Part shown: in pieces, positions 23,221 to 31,869 of the stretch
How the letters are laid out: each line of letters begins with the position of its first letter
Position numbering within the stretch: the first letter of the stretch is position 1
Assembly (NCBI RefSeq): GCF_006547145.1
Contig: NZ_CP041244.1
Location: 5,642,001 to 5,706,000 of the forward strand
Origin: Actinomadura sp. WMMA1423
GTDB lineage: Bacteria; Actinomycetota; Actinomycetes; Streptosporangiales; Streptosporangiaceae
DNA length: 64,000 bases
Direction: 5' to 3'
Notes under the pieces: model-generated
Databases searched by the model: none
Seen by the model: only the letters and a program-made list of their open reading frames with translations
Told to the model about the DNA's origin: nothing
Made by a program: the position numbers and the translations under genes

Positions 23221-26200
23221 GTCTTCCTCTCGCCGTTGACGGCGACAACGCCGGCCGCCCCGCCGATTCTTCCGGCGATCCGCTCGACGTCGCGGCGCTC
23301 GGCGGGCGGCAGCGCCGCCCCGGCCGCCTCGCGGAGCGAGCCCGCCTCGGCGAGCAGCTCCGCCGCCGCCGCGTGCTCGCCCGCCAGGGACCGCGCCCCG
23401 GCCAGCCCCTCCAGCGCGAGGGCGATCCCGCGCGGGTCTCCGACGGCGCGCGCGGCGGCGAGCCCGTCGGTGTGCAGGGCCAGCGCGGCCTCGGCGTCGC
23501 CGCGCTCCTCGGCGACGAAGCCGAGCTGGGCCTGGACGAACGCGATGCCCGCCGTCCCTCCGATGCCGCGCAGCCAACCGAGCCGGGCGCGCAGGTGGGC
23601 CTCGGCGGCGGCGAGGTCGCCGCGGGCGCGGGCCACGAGCGCGAGCCCGACCTCGGCGAACTCCTCGGCCGACCGCGCCATGTGCCGCCGCGCCAGGTCG
23701 AGCGCCCGCTCGTGCAGGTCGCGGGCCTCGTCGAGGCCGCCGGTGAGGAGCGCGATGCGGCCGAGGCCCGACAGCCGGAACGAGGCCTCCGGCCACATCC
23801 GCAGCTCCTCGGCCGGCCGGAGCCCCTCGCGCAGGATCCGCTCGGCCTCGGCGTACCGCCCGGTGATCTCGGCGTGCCGGACGAGGGCGTCGGACGCCTC
23901 CAGCCGCCCCCACGGGTCGCCGAGCTCGGCGAACAGCGCGGCGCTGCGCACCGCGTCGCGCTCCATGGAGTCGAGGTCGCCGTGCCCGACCGCGAGCTTG
24001 GCGCGTGTCGCCAGCGCGGCGGCCGTGAACCAGCGGTCGCCTCGCTCCTGGAACACCGCCAGGGCGCGGTCGACGCGCCGCTCGTTCTCGGCCAGATCCC
24101 CGTACGCCCAGTGGACGCGGCTCAGGAGCCACTCGGCCTTGGCCTTCGCCAGCGGATCGTGGTGCTCGGCCAAGGCGGCCCGTCGGAGCTCCTCCGAATC
24201 GGCGCCCTCGCCGACCAGCATGGTGAAGGCGGTCAGCCACGTCGCGGCCTCGGTCCTGGCGGGCGACGCCTCCGGCTGGGCGGACAGGGCCGCGGTGAGC
24301 GCGCGGCGGGCCTCCTCGAAGCGCCCTCGCAGGTACCAGTACCAGGCGAGCGCGTTCGCCGGCCGGAGGCCTGCGCCGCCGCCCAGCGCCGCGCCGAGGT
24401 TCGCCGCCTCCTCGTCGAGCCGGTTCAGCCAGTGGCCCTGCTCGGGCCCGCGCAGCCGCTCGGCCGCCTGCTCGGCCAAGCCGGTGTAGTAGAGGGCGTG
24501 GCGGTGGCGGAACTCGTCCTCCTCGCCCGCCTCCCGCAGGCGCTCCAGGGCGTAGGCGGCGACCGACTCCAGCAGCCGGTACCGGCCCTCCTCGGTCCGG
24601 ACGGCGAGGGAGCGGTCGACCAGCCGGGCGAGCACCTCGACGCCGGTGCCGCAGACCGCCTCCGCCGCGGCCGGCGTGCAGCCTCCCGCGTGGACGGCGA
24701 GGCGCCGCAGCGCGACCCGCTCGGGCTCGCCGAGCAGGTCCCAGCTCCAGTCGATCACCGCGCGGAGCGTCCGCTGCCGGGCCGGGCCGCCGCGCCGCCC
24801 GTCCGCCAGCACGCGGAAGCGGTCGTCCAGCCGCGCCGCCAGCTCCCGCACCCCGAGGGCACGGACGCGGGTCGCCGCCAGTTCCAGCGCGAGCGGCAGC
24901 CCGTCCAGGCGCCGGCAGATCGCCGCGACCCACGGCGCGGTTCGGCCGTCGAGCGCGAAGCCGGGGGACGCGGCGGCGGCCCGCGCGACGAACAGCCGGA
25001 CCGAGCCCGCCTCCCGCAGCGCCTCCGGGGAGGCGTCGGGGCCGGGCAGGCCGAGCGGCGGGACGACCTGGAGCCGCTCCCCGGCGATCCCGAGCGGTTC
25101 GCGCGAGGTCGCGAGGACGCGCAGGCCGGGCGCGTCGGCGAGCAGCCGCCCGGCCAGCTCGGCGACCGGTTCGAGCACGCGCTCGCAGTCGTCCAGGACG
25201 AGCAGCGCCCGCCGCCCGCGCAGCGCGTCGGCGAGCGGCCGCCCGGCGGACTCCTCGCGCAGCCCCAGCGCCCGGGCGACCTGCCCGGCCACGTCGTCGC
25301 CGGTGGCCAGGTCGACCATCCACACCCCGTCCGGGTGGTCGGCGGCCGACCGGGCGGCGATCTCCACGGCCAGCCGCGTCTTGCCGACGCCTCCCGGCCC
25401 GGTCAGGGTCACCAGCCGGTGCTCGGCGAGCAGCGCCCGGCCCCGCTCGACCGCGCCCTCACGCCCGATCAGCTCGTCGAGCGCGGCGGGCAGCCGGGGG
25501 GCCGGACGCGGCGGCGGGGCGGAGCCGCCCGCGAGCATCGACAGGTGCAGCGCCGCCAGCTCGGGGCTCGGGTCGGCGCCCAGCTCCTCGGCGAGGCGCT
25601 CGCGCAGCTCGTGGTAGCCCGCGAGCGCCTCGCCCTGCCGGCCGGCCAGGTGGAGGGCGCGCAGGTGCAGGGCGTGGAGCCGCTCGCGCAGCGGATGGCG
25701 GGCCGCGGGCGCGGCGAGCTCGGCCGCCACCGCCGCGTGCTCGCCGAGGTCGAGCCGGGCCTGCGCGTGCCGCTCCAGGGCCGCGAGCCGCGCCTCCTCC
25801 AGCTCGATGATCGCGGTGCGGGCGAACCCGGCGTCGGCGAAGTCGGCGAAGGCCGGGCCGCGCCACAGCGCGAGGGCGTCGCCGAGGAGCCGCTTGCGGG
25901 CGAGGGGGTCGGCGGTCTCGCGGCGGAGCGCCGCCGCGAACCGTCCGGCGTCGACCGCCTCCGGACCGGCGTCGAGCACGTAGCCGGGCGGGCGGGCGGC
26001 GACGAGGCCCCGGCCGCCGGGCTCGCCCTCCTCCAGCGCCCTCCGGAGCTGCGAGACCCGGGCCTGGAGGGTGCCGACGGGGTTGCGGGGCGGCCGGTCG
26101 CCCCACAGCGCGTCGATCAGCCGGTCGACGGGGACGGGACGCCCGGGCTCGGCGAGCAGGACGGCCAGCAGCGTGCGGACCTTCACCTCCGGTACGCGCA

Positions 26201-26255
26201 CGAGCGCTCCGGCGTCCGTCCACACCGCGAGCGGGCCCAGCACCCCGAATCGCAC
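23217..26255 (-). CDS. BTAD/NB-ARC transcriptional regulator (AfsR/SARP-like)
   Basis: A 1012-aa multidomain regulator. The OmpR-type winged helix (residues ~1-95: VRFGVLGPLAVWTD...RTLLAVLLAEPGRPVPVDRLIDALWGDRPP...LQARVSQLRRAL) is followed by the bacterial transcriptional activation domain (~95-245). The NB-ARC ATPase (~265-600) has P-loop GPGGVGKTRL and ALLVLDDCERVL. The C-terminal ~400 residues are TPR-like helices. Such AfsR/SARP-like proteins activate secondary metabolite or stress genes by binding direct repeats near -35. The GTG at 26255 starts exactly at the conserved winged helix; 25 further in-frame codons upstream cross the divergent promoter. It is coupled to the NAT gene and divergent from the imine reductase gene. 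Confidence 0.92.
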   Translation of the reverse strand: MRFGVLGPLAVWTDAGALVRVPEVKVRTLLAVLLAEPGRPVPVDRLIDALWGDRPPRNPVGTLQARVSQLRRALEEGEPGGRGLVAARPPGYVLDAGPEAVDAGRFAAALRRETADPLARKRLLGDALALWRGPAFADFADAGFARTAIIELEEARLAALERHAQARLDLGEHAAVAAELAAPAARHPLRERLHALHLRALHLAGRQGEALAGYHELRERLAEELGADPSPELAALHLSMLAGGSAPPPRPAPRLPAALDELIGREGAVERGRALLAEHRLVTLTGPGGVGKTRLAVEIAARSAADHPDGVWMVDLATGDDVAGQVARALGLREESAGRPLADALRGRRALLVLDDCERVLEPVAELAGRLLADAPGLRVLATSREPLGIAGERLQVVPPLGLPGPDASPEALREAGSVRLFVARAAAASPGFALDGRTAPWVAAICRRLDGLPLALELAATRVRALGVRELAARLDDRFRVLADGRRGGPARQRTLRAVIDWSWDLLGEPERVALRRLAVHAGGCTPAAAEAVCGTGVEVLARLVDRSLAVRTEEGRYRLLESVAAYALERLREAGEEDEFRHRHALYYTGLAEQAAERLRGPEQGHWLNRLDEEAANLGAALGGGAGLRPANALAWYWYLRGRFEEARRALTAALSAQPEASPARTEAATWLTAFTMLVGEGADSEELRRAALAEHHDPLAKAKAEWLLSRVHWAYGDLAENERRVDRALAVFQERGDRWFTAAALATRAKLAVGHGDLDSMERDAVRSAALFAELGDPWGRLEASDALVRHAEITGRYAEAERILREGLRPAEELRMWPEASFRLSGLGRIALLTGGLDEARDLHERALDLARRHMARSAEEFAEVGLALVARARGDLAAAEAHLRARLGWLRGIGGTAGIAFVQAQLGFVAEERGDAEAALALHTDGLAAARAVGDPRGIALALEGLAGARSLAGEHAAAAELLAEAGSLREAAGAALPPAERRDVERIAGRIGGAAGVVAVNGERKT

Positions 26256-26271
26256 GCCGTCAGCGTAGCCA

Positions 26272-26306
26272 CCGCTACGGACAGACCCGCGGCAGTTCCG
26301 TAGCGG
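26272..26306. promoter_or_regulatory. Long inverted repeat in divergent promoter region
   Basis: Perfect 10-bp arms CCGCTACGGA (26272-26281) and TCCGTAGCGG (26297-26306) with a 15-bp spacer, in the 92-bp gap between the BTAD regulator and the imine reductase gene. It is a strong operator candidate. SARP sites are usually direct repeats, so a dimeric regulator of another class may bind here. Confidence 0.6.
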
Positions 26307-26347
26307 CCGAGACGAGTGTGGAGGGAACACAGCACACAGGAGGACAT

Positions 26348-27235
26348 GTGAGCACAGGACTTGTGAACACCCCGGTGACCGTCATCGGCCTCGGACCCAT
26401 GGGCGCGACCATGGCCAGGACGTTCCTCGAGAACGGCCATCCGACCACGGTCTGGAACCGGACGGCGTCAAAGGCGGCCCCCCTGGTGGAGGCCGGCGCG
26501 GTCCTCGCCCCCACCGCCGCCGACGCCCTGGCGGCCTCGGAGCTGGTCGTCGTGAGCCAGACCGACTACCAGGCGATGCGCGACTCGCTCGACGGCGCGG
26601 ACCTCGGAGGACGCGTGATCGCCAACCTCAGCTCCGGCAGCCCGGCCGAACTGCGCCGCGCGAGCGAGTGGGCGTCCGGGCGCGGCGGCGTCCTGCTCAC
26701 CGGCGGGATCATGGTGCCTCCGCCGGGGATCGGCCAACCGGGTTCGTATGTCTTCTACAGCGGCCCGGAGCAGGTACTGGAACGCCACCGCGAGACCTTG
26801 GGCGAGCTGGGGGACGTCACGTTCGTCGGCGAGGACCCGGGCCTGTCGATGCTCTACTACCAGTCGCAGCTGTACCTCTTCTGGTCGACCCTGACCGCCT
26901 ACATGCACGCCGTGGCGCTGCTGGGCACCGCGGGCGTGCCCGCCCAGCGCTTCCGTCCGTTCGCGGCGTCCATGCTGCTCGCCCTCGGTGGCGAAGGGCC
27001 GATGGGCTTTCTGAAGCACCTCACGGAGGAGATCGACGCGGGCGTCTCCCCGGGTGGGGACAACACCCTCCGCATGCAGGCCGTCGGTGCCGACCACGTT
27101 GTCGAGGCCTCCCGGGAGGCGGGGATCGATACCGCGGGCCCGACCGCCCTGCGGGACCTGTTCTGGCGCGCCGTGGAGGCCGGGCACGGCGCGGACGGCC
27201 TGTCCAGCGTCATCGGGCAGATCCGTCGCCGGTGA
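26348..27235 (+). CDS. Imine reductase-like NAD(P)-dependent oxidoreductase
   Basis: A 295-aa enzyme of the 6-phosphogluconate/beta-hydroxyacid dehydrogenase superfamily. The Rossmann motif VIGLGPMGATMA is followed by VWNRTASKA, the NADPH-type site. The blocks VSQTDYQAMRDSL, GGIMVPPPGIG, SYVFYSGP, GEDPGLSMLYYQSQL and the end EAGIDTAGP match imine reductases, which reduce cyclic imines. The proton-donor position, Asp in many members, is Tyr176 here, as in the Tyr subgroup. The GTG at 26348 has AGGAGG four bases upstream. It is divergent from the BTAD regulator and overlaps the convergent kinase gene by 26 bp. Physiological substrate unknown. Confidence 0.85.
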   Translation: MSTGLVNTPVTVIGLGPMGATMARTFLENGHPTTVWNRTASKAAPLVEAGAVLAPTAADALAASELVVVSQTDYQAMRDSLDGADLGGRVIANLSSGSPAELRRASEWASGRGGVLLTGGIMVPPPGIGQPGSYVFYSGPEQVLERHRETLGELGDVTFVGEDPGLSMLYYQSQLYLFWSTLTAYMHAVALLGTAGVPAQRFRPFAASMLLALGGEGPMGFLKHLTEEIDAGVSPGGDNTLRMQAVGADHVVEASREAGIDTAGPTALRDLFWRAVEAGHGADGLSSVIGQIRRR

Positions 27236-28610
27236 CCAGCGGGAGGCGCAGGACGAACCGGGCGCCCGCGCGGGAGTCGGCGATGCGCAGGGAGCCGCCG
27301 TAGATCTCGGCGATCTCGCGGGCGATGGGGAGGCCGAGGCCGGTGCCGTGGGGGTCCCGCTCCCGCGACTCGGGGAGGCGGGCGAAGCGCTCGAAGACGC
27401 GTTCGCGGGACTCCGCGGGTATGCCGGAGCCGTCGTCGAGCACTTGCATCACCGCGTCCCCGTCCTCCCGCGCCACCGTCACCTCGATGCGCGAGTCGGC
27501 GTGCCGCTCGGCGTTGCCCAGCAGGTTGCCGAGCACGCGGCTCAGCCGCAGCGGGTTCGCGCGGACGACCACCCCGGGTTCCAGGCGCATCCGGATCGGG
27601 ACGCCGGCGGTCCGCAGCCCGACCTCCCGGCGGACCAGGGCGGCGAGGTCGACCGGCTCCACCGGCTGCGGGGCGCGGGCGTCGAGCCGCGACTGCTCGA
27701 GGAGGTCGCCGACGATGTCGTTCAGGCGCTGGGTGTCGCGGAGCGCGCCGCGGACCATCGGCTTCCAGTCGGCGTCGTCCGGCTCGTCCAGCGCGACCTC
27801 CAGCCGTGTCTGGAGGCCCGTGATCGGGTTGCGCAGGTCGTGGGAGGCGTCGGAGACGAAGCGGCGCTCCCGGTTCGCCGCCGCCTCCAGCCGGTCGAGG
27901 GTGGCGTTCACCGTCTCGGCGAGGTTCTGGATCCCCCCGCCGCCGTCCGGGACGGGCACCCGGTGGTCCAGGCCCCGCTCGTCGAGGTCGGCCATCTCGG
28001 CACGGATCAGGTCGACCGGGACGAACGCCTGCCCGATCGTGTGCCACGTCCACCACGCGATCAGGCTGAGCAGCGCGACCAGCAGGCCGAAGAGGAGGAC
28101 GGGCAGCAGCCACAAGTTCAGCAGGCCGGGCAGCGGGGCCGCGGCGATGACCATGACGTCCTGGCCCCACGGGGACGTGCGGAGGCGCAGCCCGAACGCC
28201 CACACGCACTCGCGCAGGTAGCGGGGGCAGACCCGCTGGTCGATCAGCAGTTCGCCCCTCGCGAGGTCGGCGGTGGCGAGCGCCGGGCGTCCGCGGATCT
28301 CCTCGGTGGACGCCACCACCCTTCCCTGCGGGTTCACGACCTGCACTATCTGCGCCTCGTCCGGGCGGGTTTCGATGATCCCGGGGTTCGTTCCCCTGGA
28401 CAGGCCGAACGCGATCCGCTCGGCGGTCCGCTCCGTCTCGCGCGCGACCCTGTTCTCCGCCCAGTCGCGCGCCAGCAGCAGCATCAGGACCAGCGCGAGC
28501 ACCAGGATCAGCGCCGACACCGCGACGGTGATGAGAGTCGCGCGCCCGCGCACCGAGAAGAGCAGGCCCCTGCCCCGCGGGCGGGCATGCTCCCGTTTCC
28601 CTGCCGTCAC
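27210..28610 (-). CDS. Orphan sensor histidine kinase
   Basis: A 466-aa membrane kinase. TM1 is ~25-46 and an extracytoplasmic sensor region spans ~47-160. TM2 is ~163-186, the HAMP linker ~190-245, HisKA has SDASHDLRNPITG (acceptor H257), and HATPase has GNLLGNAERHA, VLDDGSGIP and GTGLGLPIAREI. The sensor region holds exactly two Cys (C128 and C135, in RVCPRYLRECV), which could form a disulfide. No response regulator gene adjoins, so its partner lies elsewhere. The GTG at 28610 is used. The 3' end overlaps the imine reductase gene tail-to-tail. Confidence 0.92.
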   Translation of the reverse strand: MTAGKREHARPRGRGLLFSVRGRATLITVAVSALILVLALVLMLLLARDWAENRVARETERTAERIAFGLSRGTNPGIIETRPDEAQIVQVVNPQGRVVASTEEIRGRPALATADLARGELLIDQRVCPRYLRECVWAFGLRLRTSPWGQDVMVIAAAPLPGLLNLWLLPVLLFGLLVALLSLIAWWTWHTIGQAFVPVDLIRAEMADLDERGLDHRVPVPDGGGGIQNLAETVNATLDRLEAAANRERRFVSDASHDLRNPITGLQTRLEVALDEPDDADWKPMVRGALRDTQRLNDIVGDLLEQSRLDARAPQPVEPVDLAALVRREVGLRTAGVPIRMRLEPGVVVRANPLRLSRVLGNLLGNAERHADSRIEVTVAREDGDAVMQVLDDGSGIPAESRERVFERFARLPESRERDPHGTGLGLPIAREIAEIYGGSLRIADSRAGARFVLRLPLVTGDGSAR

Positions 28611-28784
28611 AGTGGTGTCCCGGAACCTCGCACAACGTCACTCTAAGTGACTCATCGTGAGACCCGGGTGCCGCCTCCGGTGCCCGGCCGCGCGCCGTGA
28701 ACAGGACAGGGGCCGCGATCCGTACCTCCAGGGTGACGGGCCGCCTTCCGGACGTGAGGGGGGCCGGGACGGGGAGGCGGTGCT

Positions 28785-29240
28785 GTGGTCGGGACGCGGG
28801 ACCGTGTGGTGATCGGGGAGATCACGCTGCCGGGCGTGCGGCGGTCGGTCGGGTGCGCGCGGAGCTTCGTGCGGTGCGTGGCGGCCGGTCATCCTTCGCT
28901 GGAGGACCTGGTCCTGGTGGTGAGCGAGACGGTCGCGAACGCGATCACGCACACGGCGTCCGGGCTGGAGGGCGGCCTGGTGACGGTGGCCGTCCTGGCC
29001 TGGGACGGGGGTCACCGGGTCGAGGTCGCCGATGAGGGCGCGGCCGGCGGGCGCCCCCATGTGAAGGACGAGACGGGCGCGGAGACGGGCCGCGGGATGC
29101 GGATCGTGGACGCGCTCGCGTCGCGGTGGGGGTTCCGGGCGGACGGCGCCCGGACGGTGGTGTGGGCGGAGTTCCCGGCCCCGGCCGCCGCCGACGGGCG
29201 GGACCGGGGCCGGGAGGCGCCGGTCAGCGGCCCCGGTTGA
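28785..29240 (+). CDS. RsbW-like ATP-binding protein
   Basis: A 151-aa HATPase_c_2 protein, like the anti-sigma kinases RsbW/SpoIIAB and the many solo ATPases of streptomycetes. The helix RRSVGCARSFVRCVAAGHPSLEDLVLVVSETVANAITHTA carries the N-box (E-x3-N-A). The G boxes are VEVADEGAAGG and ETGRGMRIVDALASRWG. The GTG at 28785 follows GGGGAGG. No sigma factor or antagonist gene adjoins. Such proteins may act on SigB-type factors, for which several candidate promoters exist in this window (inference). It overlaps the next, convergent small gene by 17 bp. Confidence 0.85.
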   Translation: MVGTRDRVVIGEITLPGVRRSVGCARSFVRCVAAGHPSLEDLVLVVSETVANAITHTASGLEGGLVTVAVLAWDGGHRVEVADEGAAGGRPHVKDETGAETGRGMRIVDALASRWGFRADGARTVVWAEFPAPAAADGRDRGREAPVSGPG

Positions 29241-29379
29241 GCTGCCGGGTCGGCATCTGCCGGGCGTTGCGGCGGTTGTTCGCGAAATTCGCCGACCTGG
29301 AGTCGGAGTTCTTTCGCCTGCCCTTCTTTCGGGCATTGGCGAAGGGGTCGTTGCCCATTTCTCGGTTGATTGCGCGCAT
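29224..29379 (-). CDS. 51-aa basic, Asn/Arg-rich small protein
   Basis: A short, strongly basic protein (MRAINREMGNDPFANARKKG, ending RQMPTRQLNRGR) with many Arg and Asn, no Cys and no membrane helix. It looks like a nucleic-acid-binding or disordered peptide. The ATG at 29379 has GGAGG about ten bases upstream. The coding DNA is less GC-rich than its neighbours. Its tail overlaps the RsbW-like gene on the other strand by 17 bp. It is not a family I can name. Confidence 0.6.
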   Translation of the reverse strand: MRAINREMGNDPFANARKKGRRKNSDSRSANFANNRRNARQMPTRQLNRGR

Positions 29380-29715
29380 GAAGAGATCGCCTCCGGACAC
29401 GTCTGGATTCGGCCGTGGAGGGCCGTGGGGAAGGTGTGCGGGCGCGCAGCATCGTCCCAGTGCACAGGGTGCGCCGTGAGATGAGCGAGCGCCGGGAGAG
29501 GTGACGGGAGCGGGCCCGCGGCAATGCCGGGGGCGGCTCAACCGGAGAAGAATCAAAGCTTCATGGGGAACAATTAACCAGACCCCCCGCGGCGTGTCAA
29601 CCAATGATTTCCGGCCCGCGCGGGAACGCGCGCGAACACGGCGCCGGCGGGCGGGGGCCCGGCGGTGTGAACCCGGCGGCGGGGAAGCGGTGATACATGC
29701 CGGGAGGCTTCATGA
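29380..29715. other. Intergenic region with AT-rich patch
   Basis: There is no supported gene in these ~336 bp. Bases 29545-29620 are markedly AT-richer (AATCAAAGCTTCATGGGG, GAACAATTAACC, CAACCAATGATTT) and may carry a promoter for the small basic protein (minus) or a former promoter of the truncated LCP gene (plus). No trace of an LCP membrane anchor is seen in any frame. Confidence 0.5.
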
Positions 29716-30867
29716 GGCTGCTGGGGCGCCAACGCCCGGTACGGGCGGGGCCTGCGGGGCAAGCCGCCCGCGTCCGACACGATGGTGCTGCTGCACCTGT
29801 CGCCGGACGGCGGGCAGGCGATCGCCGTCAGCTTCCCCCGCGACCTGATGGTGCCGATCCCCGCGTGCACGCGCAGGGACGGGACGAAGGCGCCGGGCAG
29901 CCGCGCCGCGATGCTGAACGAGGCCATCGGCCGCGCCGGCCCCACCTGCACGGTCAACACCGTCGAGCAGCTCACCAAGATCCACATCGACCATTTCGTG
30001 CAGGTGGACTTCACGGGCTTCAAGCGCATAGCGATCGCGGTCGGCGGCGTGCCCGTGTGCGTGACGGGCGACGTCCACGACAAGGACTCGGGGCTGAACC
30101 TCGCCAAGGGCTCGCACCGCCTGAAGGGCGAGCAGGCCCTGGCCTACGTGCGCAGCCGCAAGGGCTTCGGGAACAGGAGCGACACCGAGCGCATCACGCG
30201 GCAGCAGCACTTCTTCGGCGCGCTCGCCAAGGAGGCGATGAGCCGGGGCGTCCTCACCGATCCGGGACGCCTGAACGCGCTGCTCAACGCCACCGCCCAG
30301 TCGCTGACTACCGACAAGGGGCTGACCGTCGCGGAGATGCTGAAGCTCGCGCAGGGCATGCGCGGCCTGGACGCCGGGAAGCTGCGTTTCGTCACCGTGC
30401 CGTCGGGGGCGCACCCGCTGGACCGCAACCGGGTGGCGCTGACCCAGCCGGCGGCCGACGAGTTCTTCGACGCCCTCCGCAGGGACGTGGTCGCCCAGGC
30501 GCCCGCCAAGGCCCCGGGCGCGCGGCCCGGGAAGGTGCGGGTGTTCAACGCTTCCGGGGTCGAGGGGCGCGCCGCGCAGGTGGCGGCGCAGCTCGGGGAC
30601 GCCGGCTGGCAGGTCGCCGGGGTCGGCAACCTCGGCTCCCGGCCGCGGGCCACCCACATCCGCTACGGGACGGGCGCGGAGCCCCAGGCGAGGGCGCTCG
30701 CCGGCCTCGTGCCGGGCGCTCGGGTCGCGTCGCGCGCCAGGACGGCCCCCGGCGTCGTGGACCTGGTCGTCGGCACGGGCTTCACGCGCGTCCGGACGTC
30801 CGGCGGCGTCCCCGTGCAGCGCGGCGAGAGCCGGGCGAGCGACCAGGTGTGCGAGCGGGTGGCGTGA
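29716..30867 (+). pseudogene. 5'-truncated LytR-CpsA-Psr (LCP) family gene
   Basis: The LCP domain is open from just after an in-frame TGA (29713-29715). It reads GANARYGRGLRGKPPASDTMVLLHLSPDG, then SFPRDLMVPIP, VDFTGFKRIAIAVGGVPVC, LKGEQALAYVRSRK, SDTERITRQQHFF, and a C-terminal LytR_C domain (VRVFNASGVEGRAAQVAAQLGDAGWQV). LCP enzymes attach glycopolymers to peptidoglycan and are anchored by an N-terminal helix. Here the anchor and first strand (usually ending LLLGSDxR) are missing and no start precedes it. The first in-frame ATG (29782) would give a 361-aa cytosolic remnant, so the gene is probably non-functional. Confidence 0.75.
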
Positions 30868-30921
30868 TCTGTGGGATGCCCGTCGTGGACGCCATGTCCG
30901 GCCCGGTGACAGCCTGGACGC

Positions 30922-31869
30922 ATGCGCGTCGCGTTCGTGGTCTATGACGGGTTCCAGATCCTGGACCTGACCGGCCCGCACGAGGTGTTCGAGACCACCG
31001 GCCGGTACGAGTGCCTGGTCGTCGGGCCGAAGGCGGGGCCGGTCACGGCGTCCGGCGGGCTGTGCGTCCACGCGTCCTTCGGCACGGACCTCGCGCCGGA
31101 GGGCATCGACACCCTGGTCGTGGTGGGCGGCGCCGGGGTCGACGACGCGCGGGGCGAGGCGGCGCTCGTCGGCTGGGTCGCGCGGGCCGCGCGGGCGGCG
31201 CGGCGGGTCGCCTCGGTGTGCAGCGGCGCGCTGCTGCTGGCCGAGGCCGGGGTCCTGGACGGCCGGCGCGTGACGACGCACTGGGCCCGGGAGGAGCAGC
31301 TCCGCGCGGAGTATCCCGGGCTGGCCGTGGACTGCGACCCGATCTTCGTCCAGGACGGGCGCGTCTGGACGTCCGCGGGCGTCACGGCGGGGATGGACCT
31401 CGCGCTGGCGCTCGTGGAGGACGACCACGGACGGGACCTCGCGCACGAGGTGGCGCGTGAGCTGGTGATGTTCCTGCGGCGGCCGGGAAGCCAGTCGCAG
31501 TTCAGCGTGCCGCTGTGGTCGGCGCAGCCCGCGACCGATCCGGTGCGCGCGGCGGTGTCGTCCGTCCAGGCGGATCCGGGCGCGCGGCACACCATCGCCG
31601 ATCTGGCCGGACGCTCCGGCCTGAGCGAGCGGCATCTGCAGCGCAGGTTCACCTCCGAGATGGGGGTCCCGCCCGCCGCCTACGTGGAGCGGGTCCGCGT
31701 CGAGGCGGCGCGGCGGGCGCTGGCGGAAGGGGACGAACCGGTCGAGGCGCTGGCGCGGCGGCTGGGCTTCGGCACCGCCGAGACGCTGCGCCGGGCCTTC
31801 CACAGGCACGTCGGCGTCGCGCCCTCGGACTACCGGGACCGCTTCAGAGGAGCAAGGGAGTACGCATGA
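30922..31869 (+). CDS. GlxA-family transcriptional regulator (DJ-1/PfpI + AraC)
   Basis: A 315-aa regulator. The DJ-1/PfpI domain (residues 1-165: VAFVVYDGFQILDLTGPHEVF, VASVCSGALLLAEAG with the nucleophile-elbow Cys, RVTTHW) precedes an AraC-type double helix-turn-helix (~215-310: HTIADLAGRSGLSERHLQRRF and EALARRLGFGTAETLRRAFHRHVGVAPSDYRDRF). The class resembles GlxA, ArgR and CdhR of proteobacteria, where the first domain binds amine or amino-acid-type ligands. No ribosome site is obvious at the ATG (30922). The stop overlaps the next gene (ATGA), a free-standing DJ-1 protein. Confidence 0.92.
   Translation: MRVAFVVYDGFQILDLTGPHEVFETTGRYECLVVGPKAGPVTASGGLCVHASFGTDLAPEGIDTLVVVGGAGVDDARGEAALVGWVARAARAARRVASVCSGALLLAEAGVLDGRRVTTHWAREEQLRAEYPGLAVDCDPIFVQDGRVWTSAGVTAGMDLALALVEDDHGRDLAHEVARELVMFLRRPGSQSQFSVPLWSAQPATDPVRAAVSSVQADPGARHTIADLAGRSGLSERHLQRRFTSEMGVPPAAYVERVRVEAARRALAEGDEPVEALARRLGFGTAETLRRAFHRHVGVAPSDYRDRFRGAREYA

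Noticed and set aside
23115-26303. 1062-codon open frame on the plus strand opposite the BTAD regulator
   Set aside because: Pro/Gly/Arg-rich shadow caused by GC-rich third positions; the minus-strand frame carries the complete domain order.
22345-26330. Secondary metabolite cluster around the NAT and SARP-like genes
   Set aside because: No synthase, carrier or tailoring genes are adjacent; only the regulator, NAT and imine reductase are present.
29500-29800. Insertion sequence as the cause of the LCP truncation
   Set aside because: No terminal inverted repeats, target duplication or transposase are seen.
29697-30947. 416-codon open frame overlapping the LCP remnant
   Set aside because: Frame-shifted shadow; all LCP motifs are in the other frame.
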